NCBI GenBank assembly: GCA_030635415.1
Contig: DAOVYW010000145.1
Span: 1-6,325 of the forward strand
Reading direction: 5' to 3'
DNA: 6,325 nucleotides
DNA from: Candidatus Firestoneibacteriota bacterium
GTDB lineage: Bacteria; Oederibacteriota; JAAXVQ01; JAUVAV01
The notes under the pieces are model-generated. The model saw only the letters and a list, made by a program, of their open reading frames with translations. It was not told the DNA's origin and made no database searches. The position numbers and the translations under genes were made by a program. Below are positions 1 through 6,291 of this stretch, in pieces. Each line of letters starts with the position of its first letter. Positions within the stretch are counted from its first letter, which is position 1.

Positions 1-539
1 AAAATTCCCCGTTCCACCTGGCTGTCCACGCTGGCTGTAGGTTCATCCAATACCAACAGCCGGGGCTCACCCACTATTGCCCGTGCTAATAGAACCCGCT
101 GGCGCTGACCTCCGGAAAGCTCATCCATACAGCGGTGGCGCTGTTCCAGGATTTCCACCGCCCGCATAGCGCGCTCAGCCGCTTCCCGGTCCTCCCGCGT
201 ACCGCGAAGACCCAGGCTGCGGGAATTCATTCTCCCCATCAAGACCACGTCTTCGACGCTAATCGGGAAATTTTTAGCCATATGGGCATGTTGGGGAACA
301 TACCCGATTTGGGAACGTATTTCTTGAGGTTTACGGCCAAAAACCCTCAGGACACCGCTACTTGGTTTTTCCAAACCCAGTAAAAGTTTGAGCAGCGTGG
401 TCTTGCCACCCCCGTTCGGACCAACCACGGCGAGAAATTCTTTATCATGGATTTCGAGGCTGATATTCTCCAGCACGGAAATATCGCGGTATTGAAAAAA
501 CACCTTATTAAATTCAATGATGGGCTTAGCATCACTCAT
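1..539 (-). CDS. znuC: Metal ABC transporter ATP-binding protein, ZnuC-like (3' end cut by window edge)
   Basis: This is the cytoplasmic ATPase of a zinc/manganese-type ABC importer; it would power uptake of metal delivered by the binding protein encoded just upstream. About 179 residues are visible of the usual 240-260, reading leftward off the window. All motifs expected in this part are intact: Walker A GPNGGGKTT (residues 40-48), Q-loop Gln83 in YVPQ, signature LSGGQ (141-145), Walker B LLVLDE (161-166) and the D-loop SVD (170-172). The switch histidine would lie beyond the edge. The start is the ATG at 539-537. It lies inside the end of the binding-protein gene (ATGAGTGA, 8-bp overlap) with no strong Shine-Dalgarno, so translation is probably coupled. 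The ABC family is certain. Zinc rather than manganese or another metal is an inference from the neighbour, so the symbol is tentative. Confidence 0.9.
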   Translation of the reverse strand, partial: MSDAKPIIEFNKVFFQYRDISVLENISLEIHDKEFLAVVGPNGGGKTTLLKLLLGLEKPSSGVLRVFGRKPQEIRSQIGYVPQHAHMAKNFPISVEDVVLMGRMNSRSLGLRGTREDREAAERAMRAVEILEQRHRCMDELSGGQRQRVLLARAIVGEPRLLVLDEPTASVDSQVERGI

Positions 540-1362
540 GGTCTTGACCGGCTATCAGCTTGGCTGTACGGCGCAAATTCGTAAAATAATCCGGCGCCAG
601 AGGATCAATTACCACTACCCGCGCATCAAGGGCCTTGGCAATAGCAGCCGCGGTTTTATTACTGAACTGCTGCTGGACAAAAATAGTTTTAAAACCTTGG
701 GTTTCAACCCGGACAATTAAGCGTGCCAGGGTGCGCGGCCCGGGATCTTTGCCCTCTATTTCTATCGGCACCATTTCCAGTCCATAGTCCGCGGCAAAAT
801 ACCCCCAGGAGGGATGAAAAACCATAAACCTGCGTTTCTCCAGAGGAGCCAAAATGGTTTTCAGATCCTGGTCGAGTTTGGTTAATTCATTTTGAAACTG
901 CCGTAAATTCTCATCATAATCCTTTTGATGCCGGATATCCAGAGACGCCAGCGTGTTCCGAATCGTTGCCGCTTGTATTTTTACCCGCCGGGGGCTCAGC
1001 CAAATATGCGGATCCTTATCCCGCAAACGGATACCTTGCCGGGTATCTACGATATGCAAACCGGGATTAAGGCTTTTGATCCTTTCCATCCAGGTTTCTT
1101 CAAAAGGAACGCCAATGCGAAAATATATCTTTGCCCCAGCCAGAGCCAGTATTTGTTTGGGAGTCGGCTCATAGGTCGCCGGACTATGGCCGGGCCTTAC
1201 CATAACCTCTACCTTGACATGCTTACCACCGACCCGTTCGACAAAGAGGGCCTGTGGCAAAATGCTTACAAATATTGACAAAGGTTCGGACGCCCCCACC
1301 GGCAATGCGGAACTCCAAAATCCCATCAGAATAAAGACCGATATTGATTTTTTCAGATTCAT
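532..1362 (-). CDS. znuA: Periplasmic metal-binding protein of an ABC importer, ZnuA/TroA-like (cluster A-I)
   Basis: This 276-residue protein should capture a divalent metal (zinc most likely, manganese possible) in the periplasm and pass it to the ABC importer. A basic, hydrophobic signal peptide spans about residues 1-24, with likely cleavage after VGA. There is no lipobox cysteine, which fits a soluble periplasmic protein in a diderm. The four ligand positions of the TroA superfamily are recognisable: His59 in RPGHSPATYEP, His119 in DPHIWLSP, His183 in VFHPSWGYFA and Asp253 in VIDPLAPDY. The His-rich loop of classic ZnuA, normally between the first two ligands, is absent; that segment is short. 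The start ATG has AAAGGG 12 nt upstream, and a strong promoter lies about 90 bp further up. It is the first gene of a leftward operon and overlaps the ATPase gene. The family is secure, the metal is not. Confidence 0.92.
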   Translation of the reverse strand: MNLKKSISVFILMGFWSSALPVGASEPLSIFVSILPQALFVERVGGKHVKVEVMVRPGHSPATYEPTPKQILALAGAKIYFRIGVPFEETWMERIKSLNPGLHIVDTRQGIRLRDKDPHIWLSPRRVKIQAATIRNTLASLDIRHQKDYDENLRQFQNELTKLDQDLKTILAPLEKRRFMVFHPSWGYFAADYGLEMVPIEIEGKDPGPRTLARLIVRVETQGFKTIFVQQQFSNKTAAAIAKALDARVVVIDPLAPDYFTNLRRTAKLIAGQDHE

Positions 1363-1374
1363 TTTTTAATAAAT

Positions 1375-1380
1375 CCCTTT
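1375..1380 (-). promoter_or_regulatory. Ribosome binding site of the znuA-like gene
   Basis: On the minus strand AAAGGG lies 12 nt before the ATG at 1362-1360. The spacing is on the long side, but this is the only purine-rich stretch near this start and it supports the chosen ATG. Confidence 0.5.
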
Positions 1381-1451
1381 GCTAATGTTTAAGTTAGTGC
1401 CATTCGTGTGTAGGTCATATTGTTTTCCGCAGGGGCGGTTTTTAAGTCGTC

Positions 1452-1479
1452 ATTATAACTAAATACCGGTAGTTTTCAA
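1452..1479 (-). promoter_or_regulatory. Sigma70-like promoter of the metal-uptake operon
   Basis: Reading leftward, TTGAAA (1479-1474) is followed after 16 bp by a perfect TATAAT (1457-1452). This is 5 of 6 and 6 of 6 matches to the sigma70 consensus with near-ideal spacing. Transcription would start around 1445 and give a leader of about 80 nt before the znuA-like ATG. No transcript data are available, so this is a sequence-based prediction. Confidence 0.65.
1457..1474. promoter_or_regulatory. Candidate operator dyad inside the metal-operon promoter
   Basis: An 18-bp dyad with perfect 5-bp arms, AACTA-N8-TAGTT, fills the spacer between the -35 and -10 hexamers and touches both. A repressor bound here would block RNA polymerase, as expected of Zur, Fur or MntR at a metal-uptake operon. 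The half-sites do not match a consensus I can name with certainty, and 5-bp arms can occur by chance. Confidence 0.3.
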
Positions 1480-1531
1480 CTTTTTGTTTTACTTTTTCAG
1501 AATTTTCCGGATTCCGGCAGAATGTTTTCAA

Positions 1532-1560
1532 TTTACTTTTTCCTCCCTAAGACCGATACT
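1532..1560 (+). promoter_or_regulatory. Weak candidate promoter of the receiver-kinase gene
   Basis: TTTACT (1532-1537) and GATACT (1555-1560) are separated by 17 bp. Each matches 4 of 6 positions of the sigma70 hexamers, and they lie about 70 bp upstream of the rightward ATG. This is the best pair found in this direction, but weak matches of this kind are common in AT-rich spacers. Confidence 0.25.
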
Positions 1561-1617
1561 ATAACCAGTACCAGAAATCGGGTAGACCATTTATGATATT
1601 GCCCATCCGGTATCTCC

Positions 1618-1622
1618 AGGAG
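1618..1622 (+). promoter_or_regulatory. Ribosome binding site of the receiver-kinase gene
   Basis: AGGAG ends 5 nt before the ATG at 1628. This is a near-ideal Shine-Dalgarno and fixes the start, which also falls right at the first beta strand of the receiver domain. Confidence 0.8.
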
Positions 1623-1627
1623 CTAAA

Positions 1628-2875
1628 ATGCGCATATTAATAGCTGATGATGATCAAATATCCTTGCGCATATTGGAAAAATCGGTTACCGAGTGGAATT
1701 ATGAAGTAGTATTGGCCAAGAACGGCCCGGAAGCGTGGGATATTCTCAGCCGACCTCCCATACCCAGCATAGCCCTGCTGGACTGGATAATGCCTGAACC
1801 CGACGGTCTGGAGCTCTGCCGCCGCCTGCAAAATCAAAAGAGCAATAACTTTATCTACATCATCTTGTTAACCTCCAATGACCGGCCCGAGGAAATCGCC
1901 TCCGGGCTGGACGCCGGAGCCCATGATTACATTACCAAACCTTTTAATAAAGATGAATTGAAAAGCCGTCTGGCGGTAGGGCGGCGGGTAGTTGCCAATG
2001 AAAACTCCCTTAAACAAGCAAATGAGGAATTACGCCGATACTCCCTGGAAATGGAGAGTCTGGCCCAAGAACGGGCCCAGCAGCTGGTCAAGGCTGACCG
2101 CATGATCTCCCTGGGAACCATGGCGGCCGGCATTACACATGAAATTAACAATCCTTTAACTATCCTTCATGGCAATACCATCTTGCTTAAAATTTTTTGG
2201 CAAACTATGGGAGAAAAAGATCTGGGCGCATATCTGGAATCCACAGGTAAAAACAGCGCCGCGTCTCTTATGCTTCCGAATATCAGCGGAATCATCGAAG
2301 CACTGCAAACAGGTGTCGAACGCCTCCGGAAAATCGTAGACGGCATGCGCACTTTCTCGCATGGTCAGGGCGGAAAAACAGAGCAAATCGACCTGCGAAC
2401 TTGTTTGAGTGACGCCATTCAACTCTGTCAGCCTAAAACTAAGCATCTGGGCGGCATGAAAACCAAAGTTGAGGAAATCCCTTTTTCAATAAAAGGCAAT
2501 CCGGTGCAAATCACCCAGGTCCTGGTTAATCTTATTGCCAACGCGGCGGACGCCCTGGCCTCTACTCCAAATCCTTCGCTGAATATCGAACTTTATCCTT
2601 CCCCCGGCCAAGCACATTTCACTATCCAGGACAATGGCCCTGGCATCCCTCGTGAAAACCTTGATCGCCTTTGGAGTCCCAGTTTCACCACTAAACCAGC
2701 AGGCAAAGGAACCGGGTTGGGACTGGCGATATGCAATAATATCATTACCGAGCACGGCGGAGATATTGAGGTGGATTCCAAACTTGGAGTTGGTACAACT
2801 TTTACGGTCCAGTTGCCCAATGCAGAGGAATACGATCGTATTATGGGGAAACGGAAAAAAAATTTAAAAGAGTAA
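1628..2875 (+). CDS. Hybrid response regulator / histidine kinase (receiver-HisKA-HATPase)
   Basis: This 415-residue cytoplasmic signalling protein has its receiver domain first. Receiver, about 1-120: acidic pocket Asp7-Asp9, phosphoacceptor Asp52 in LLDWIMP, Thr82 and Lys104 in TKPF. A charged, probably coiled-coil linker spans about 120-160. HisKA follows with the H-box GITHEINNPL, phosphorylated His171. The HATPase domain has the N-box LVNLIANAADAL (Asn301, Asn305), G1 DNGPGI (335-340) and a combined F/G2 region ending GKGTGLGLAI (about 359-368). All catalytic residues are present, so it should be active. There is no transmembrane segment, no PAS or GAF sensor and no DNA-binding output. 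It therefore probably takes its input by phosphorylation of the receiver from another kinase and passes phosphate to an unlinked regulator. The stretch between the H-box and the second HisKA helix (about 182-226) is longer than usual. It is an orphan here, divergent from the metal operon and convergent with the surface-protein pair. Its target is unknown. Confidence 0.93.
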   Translation: MRILIADDDQISLRILEKSVTEWNYEVVLAKNGPEAWDILSRPPIPSIALLDWIMPEPDGLELCRRLQNQKSNNFIYIILLTSNDRPEEIASGLDAGAHDYITKPFNKDELKSRLAVGRRVVANENSLKQANEELRRYSLEMESLAQERAQQLVKADRMISLGTMAAGITHEINNPLTILHGNTILLKIFWQTMGEKDLGAYLESTGKNSAASLMLPNISGIIEALQTGVERLRKIVDGMRTFSHGQGGKTEQIDLRTCLSDAIQLCQPKTKHLGGMKTKVEEIPFSIKGNPVQITQVLVNLIANAADALASTPNPSLNIELYPSPGQAHFTIQDNGPGIPRENLDRLWSPSFTTKPAGKGTGLGLAICNNIITEHGGDIEVDSKLGVGTTFTVQLPNAEEYDRIMGKRKKNLKE

Positions 2876-2897
2876 TACCTTCACCAGGAATTTTGAT

Positions 2898-2974
2898 GGG
2901 CAACCACAGGGGGTGCCCCTACAAAGGCATAGGTATTTTGAATTTTTCGTAGGGGCAGGCCCCAGTGCCTGCCC
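2898..2974. repeat. 77-bp imperfect inverted-repeat element with two GC-rich hairpins
   Basis: The left arm (2898-2922) and right arm (2949-2974) are imperfect reverse complements over about 25 nt, separated by a 26-bp AT-rich centre; the inner ends CTAC and GTAG match exactly. Each arm also folds on its own. The right one has a perfect 8-bp stem, GGGCAGGC against GCCTGCCC, with a 6-nt loop (2953-2974). The left one has a 7-bp stem with one bulged A (2898-2918). The element lies between two convergent genes. It resembles dispersed GGGGC/GCCCC palindromic repeats (REP- or MITE-like) that I recall from many environmental genomes. No transposase is present. It may also help end transcription in both directions, although neither hairpin is followed by a clear T-run. 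Confidence 0.7.
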
Positions 2975-2986
2975 AGGGATTTTGTA

Positions 2987-5206
2987 TCAGCGGGGCAGGG
3001 TGAGGGTGATTTCCACTCTCCGATTCCTGGCCCGGGTCTGGACTCTCCTCCCGCTTTTCAGAGGCCGGTGCTTGCCGTAACCTTCCATCCTGATAAGGGA
3101 TGATTGCAATCCCTCTTCCTCCACTAAATAGCGCATAACCATTTTCGCCCTTTTCAAAGACAGTTCCAGGTTATATTCCTTAGAGCCGATTTCATCGGTA
3201 TGTCCTTCAATAAATACTTCCACTTTTTCCGGCAGATACATTTTTACCAGATCCGCGGTCTTCCGCAGTTTTTCGAACATGTCCGGTTTTAGTTCCGCCT
3301 CATCAAAATCAAACAAGATCTGCTCTATCTTCAATTTTGTCATCTCCGGGGTTTGCGATAAAACCCTCATATCCGTAGCCGGCAAAACCGAGGCCTGCTG
3401 CCATACATTGCCCAAGGAGTCCTGCATCCGAAGGACGTAATTATACTTCCGGTTTGTAGACACCAAACACCCTTTATCATCGCGGGAATCCCAAACCAGG
3501 GACTGGGATAGCCAGCCGGAACCATCAAATGTTCGAATGACTTCCCCTCTCTTGGCATCCAAGATATTCAAGACCCAACCTTGAATTTTAACTCCAGCCG
3601 GCAGTTTTAATTTAAAGGGTATCTTCTCCGCCAGGAATAAACCCGAATCCGTCCGAACCTTGGTTCCCGTATCCACCACTACCAGGGGAGCAACGCTTTG
3701 AACCTCATTTCCCTGTTTATCTTTGACATTCAAGACAAAATGGAATCCTTCCTTGATAGCCACCGGATATTGCTCCTCATTCCTGCCATCCCAAACCAGA
3801 TCCTTGGGAATATTTCCCGCACCCGCATAGTTTCTAAGCGTGCGGCCGTCATTACTGACAATCGCGAGTGACCACTCCCTTACCTGCTCAAAAGACTTGG
3901 GAGTAAAGCTTACTTTCCCGGCGAAAATATCCCGTGGCAGCACCTTCAAACGGGGAAGTTTGGTAAAGGAAACCGGCAGGATTTCCCCGTCTAACCGGAC
4001 GGTGTATCCCAGACGGTCTGAAATTCGGCAATGGTAAAGGTAGTAATCTTCCAGCTCCATCCGGGTGCCCTGGTCATTGTGCCCGTCCCAAACAATGGTC
4101 ACAGGTAATTTACCGCGCCCCTCGAAACGCCGGACTTGCCGCTTGGCACGATCGGAAATCACCAGTTCCCAATAACTTATCCCGGCCGCGGCCTGTACCG
4201 AGGAAACAAAGCGCACCTCGCGCCCCACCTCCCCGTCCGGATAAACAAACTGTTTGGTAAGTATTCTCACTTCTAGCTCGGGCCGAGCCAGACGGCGCTG
4301 GCTTCCAAAATCAAAACTGGCGGAAAAACGGTGGACCAAGCCCAAAGTTCCCAGCGGCGAGAGAGCATAATCAATATGTATTCTCTGCCAACGCAGGCCG
4401 GCCCCCAGGTTAAGCCAGTCTTCGGCATCAGCGCTCCTGATCCCGGCCCGGAGCGCCAGTAAATTCCATAACCAGCCCTCTGCTCCCAAAGCCCACCACC
4501 CGGCTCCCTGCAGGGGCACTTCCAACTCGGCCCCCAAAGAAATCCGATGGGGATCATCCGGCCAAAACCGGTAGGCTGCGCCTATTCCAAAATTCAAAGG
4601 CAGGGAATCCCTGGATTCCTGGAAAGCTGTTAAAAAGCCGGCATTGTCTAATGTCGCGGCCAGGAGCAGTTGATCATTAAGCAAAAAATATTTTGCCCCC
4701 ACGTCCAGAGCCAGACCCCAAGAACGGGACGAGCCTAAATTAGACATTAGGTATTTAAGACGGCCTCCGACTGCCAAATGCTTTATAGGTTTAAGCGCAT
4801 AACTACCGGCTGCCAGCAGGTCCCAGGCTTGTTCGGTCTTAATGTCTGGCTCACCGGTGCTGTTAAAAGGAGGCACATTTAAATAAGCCGCTGTAAATCC
4901 CAGAGCGCTGAGTTCACTCAGCGGCTGTACCCCCCATATGGCATCAAAGGTAATGTCATCCCACCAGGATAGATGGCTGAGTCCCATCTGGGGATTAAGC
5001 AAGCCTAATATGCCGGCCGGATTATAAAAAGCGGACTCAGCATCCTCACCCAGGGCGGAATAGCACCCTGCCAAAGCGGCCGAACGGGCGCCGGGTATGA
5101 GATGTAAAAACTCGGCGCCGGTCGTTCCTTCCCCGCACCAGGCCGGACCGGCCTCCAGAAAAAGTCCCAATACCACCAGTTTTAACCACTCTGGAGCTCT
5201 TCTCAT
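2987..5206 (-). CDS. Outer-membrane PorV/UPF0164-like barrel fused to three FlgD-like repeats and an OmpA domain
   Basis: This 739-residue protein probably sits in the outer membrane and binds the cell wall. It starts with a signal peptide (about 1-25). Residues about 28-300 resemble PorV/PorQ/UPF0164 barrels: a start like AEFLHLIPGARSAALAGCYS, then the typical GEDAESAFYNPAG, then alternating amphipathic strands. Three FlgD/Ig-like repeats follow at a spacing of 99-100 residues. They begin at Trp346, Trp445 and Trp544, and their cores are VWDGHN (372-377), VWDGRN (471-476) and VWDSRD (571-576). The OmpA domain spans about 620-739: LFDFDEAELKP, EGHTDEIGS with Asp671, and Arg686 exactly 15 residues later, the pair that grips diaminopimelate in known OmpA domains; then RARNRRVEI. 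The ATG overlaps the upstream stop (ATGA) with no strong ribosome site, so it is probably coupled to the Thr/Pro-rich gene. The domain assignment is well supported. Transport, secretion or purely structural roles remain open. Confidence 0.88.
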   Translation of the reverse strand: MRRAPEWLKLVVLGLFLEAGPAWCGEGTTGAEFLHLIPGARSAALAGCYSALGEDAESAFYNPAGILGLLNPQMGLSHLSWWDDITFDAIWGVQPLSELSALGFTAAYLNVPPFNSTGEPDIKTEQAWDLLAAGSYALKPIKHLAVGGRLKYLMSNLGSSRSWGLALDVGAKYFLLNDQLLLAATLDNAGFLTAFQESRDSLPLNFGIGAAYRFWPDDPHRISLGAELEVPLQGAGWWALGAEGWLWNLLALRAGIRSADAEDWLNLGAGLRWQRIHIDYALSPLGTLGLVHRFSASFDFGSQRRLARPELEVRILTKQFVYPDGEVGREVRFVSSVQAAAGISYWELVISDRAKRQVRRFEGRGKLPVTIVWDGHNDQGTRMELEDYYLYHCRISDRLGYTVRLDGEILPVSFTKLPRLKVLPRDIFAGKVSFTPKSFEQVREWSLAIVSNDGRTLRNYAGAGNIPKDLVWDGRNEEQYPVAIKEGFHFVLNVKDKQGNEVQSVAPLVVVDTGTKVRTDSGLFLAEKIPFKLKLPAGVKIQGWVLNILDAKRGEVIRTFDGSGWLSQSLVWDSRDDKGCLVSTNRKYNYVLRMQDSLGNVWQQASVLPATDMRVLSQTPEMTKLKIEQILFDFDEAELKPDMFEKLRKTADLVKMYLPEKVEVFIEGHTDEIGSKEYNLELSLKRAKMVMRYLVEEEGLQSSLIRMEGYGKHRPLKSGRRVQTRARNRRVEITLTLPR

Positions 5207-6291
5207 TTAATCAGTAATACCTTTCGAATTTCACGCCGGCCATGGCTTTCCAGTACAACAAAATAAACTCCCGAAGCCGCATCCTGCCCTTCCTGATTGC
5301 GGCCGTCCCATTCCAGTCGGTAATATCCGTCGTTAAAAGATCCGGGCCGCGTCTGCCAGACCCGTCTACCAGCCAAAGTAAAAATTGTAACCTTGAACTC
5401 ATCTTCTTTTATCATCCCTACCCTGATTTTCAAGCTCTCCCTGCCCGGCGTAAAACGGTTTTTATCCAGATAGAAAACCACGCAGGGAGTAAAAGTAGGA
5501 GTAGGCGGCAGTGTCGGGCTAATGGTAGGTGTCAGCGTAATGGTAGGACTAATAGTATCAGTGGGAGTTATACTAGAGGTTGGAGAAATGGTATAGGTCT
5601 GAGTAATAGTTGGTGTCTCGCTACTGGTGCCGATAACGATAAGCGTATGTGTTGGTGTGGGCGTAGAGCTGGGAGTATTGCTTGGTGTAGATGTGGGGCT
5701 GGAGGCGGCCGTATTGGTAGGTATAGGTGTAAATGTCGGCGTAGAGCTGGGAGTATTGCTTGGTGTAGATGTGAGGCTGGAGGCGGCCATATTGGTAGGT
5801 GTAGGTGTAAATGTCGGCGTAGAGCTGGGAGTATTGCTTGGTGTAGACGTGGGGCTGGAGGCGGCCATATTGGTAGGTGTAGGTGTAAATGTCGGGCTGG
5901 GGCTGGGGGTAGGCGTAGGTGTAGACGTATTGCTCGGTGTGGGGATGGGGGTATTGCTTGGTGTAGCGGTGGGGCTGTAGGTGGCCGTATTGGTAGGTGT
6001 ATTGGTCGGTGTCCCCTCAACTAACTCGATAACCGCCTCCTCGCAGCGCATCAGTCCCGAGACATTCGAGGCGCCAGTGCTTTCCGCAAACCAGATTTTG
6101 ATGGTTTTGACCCCGGGACCGGGCGAAAGAAGTGCCCGAACTGTCAATGTATTGGCGCGATTCACCTGATCATTGCTCCACCGGCCGCCATCCGCGGAAA
6201 TCCATGTATCAAGAGTCGAATAGGCTTCGGCAGGAGATGTCACGGGAAAGTAAAAATAATCCAGAGCAGAGCCTTTGTCCACGCACACCAA
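5203..6291 (-). CDS. Secreted Thr/Pro-rich surface protein with FlgD-like C-terminal domain (5' end uncertain)
   Basis: I do not recognise a specific function. Residues 1-92 of the reading are a globular, extracellular-looking region. About 93-269 is an unbroken Thr/Pro/Ser stalk containing three near-identical 26-residue repeats (from about 141). About 270-362 is a FlgD-like/type IX sorting-like C-terminal domain: NRFTPGRESLKIRV, VTIFTLAGRRVW, LEWDGRNQEG, GVYFVVLE, ending KVLLIK. The domain suggests surface display or anchoring, with the stalk spanning out from the cell. The start given is a TTG (6291-6289) without a ribosome site, and no signal peptide follows it. The frame stays open upstream to a TGA at 6324-6322 with no ATG. 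The true N-terminus is therefore missing, either because of a frameshift or because the gene is broken at its 5' side. The gene ends in an ATGA overlap with the barrel-OmpA gene. Confidence 0.75.
   Translation of the reverse strand: MVCVDKGSALDYFYFPVTSPAEAYSTLDTWISADGGRWSNDQVNRANTLTVRALLSPGPGVKTIKIWFAESTGASNVSGLMRCEEAVIELVEGTPTNTPTNTATYSPTATPSNTPIPTPSNTSTPTPTPSPSPTFTPTPTNMAASSPTSTPSNTPSSTPTFTPTPTNMAASSLTSTPSNTPSSTPTFTPIPTNTAASSPTSTPSNTPSSTPTPTHTLIVIGTSSETPTITQTYTISPTSSITPTDTISPTITLTPTISPTLPPTPTFTPCVVFYLDKNRFTPGRESLKIRVGMIKEDEFKVTIFTLAGRRVWQTRPGSFNDGYYRLEWDGRNQEGQDAASGVYFVVLESHGRREIRKVLLIK
5485..6015 (-). repeat. Low-complexity Thr/Pro/Ser stalk-coding region
   Basis: About 177 codons are almost entirely Thr, Pro and Ser, with scattered Asn, Ala and Ile, in short TPT, TPTN and SPT units. 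On the plus strand this reads as GT/GG-rich repeats, which produce long false open frames of Gly/Val or Arg/Cys on other frames. Such stalks are usually extended and often glycosylated; that is general knowledge, not visible here. Confidence 0.85.
5660..5893 (-). repeat. Three tandem 78-bp repeats within the stalk
   Basis: Copies lie at 5660-5737, 5738-5815 and 5816-5893, with no gaps. Pairwise they differ at only 2 or 3 positions. Each encodes 26 residues built around AASSPTSTPSNTPSSTPT. The unit keeps the reading frame, and copy identity is higher than in the surrounding TPT sequence, which points to recent duplication or ongoing homogenisation. Confidence 0.93.

Noticed and set aside
135..383. 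82-residue open frame on the plus strand within the ATPase gene
   Set aside because: It lies opposite an intact ABC ATPase frame containing Walker A, signature and Walker B motifs, so it is a shadow.
1505..1517. TTCCGG direct repeat (7-bp period) as a regulator binding site
   Set aside because: Only two short copies exist with no relation to either promoter's hexamers; this is likely chance.
1522..1596. Short 24-codon open frame (ATG at 1522) in the divergent intergenic region
   Set aside because: It has no good ribosome site, an unremarkable product and overlaps the region needed for the rightward promoter; nothing supports translation.
1363..1627. Idea that the receiver-kinase senses metal and controls the neighbouring uptake operon
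   Set aside because: Only divergent adjacency supports it; the kinase has no metal-sensing domain and no DNA-binding output, and metal operons usually use one-component repressors.
2953..2974. Classical intrinsic terminator for the receiver-kinase or barrel gene
   Set aside because: The stem is good, but no clear T-run follows on either strand; it is better described as part of the inverted-repeat element, with termination only a possible side role.
5568..6024. Long open frames on both strands rich in Gly/Val, Arg/Cys or Pro/His across the repeat region
   Set aside because: They are by-products of the repetitive Thr/Pro codons read in other frames; they lack ribosome sites and protein-like composition, and the Thr/Pro frame continues into a recognisable FlgD-like domain.
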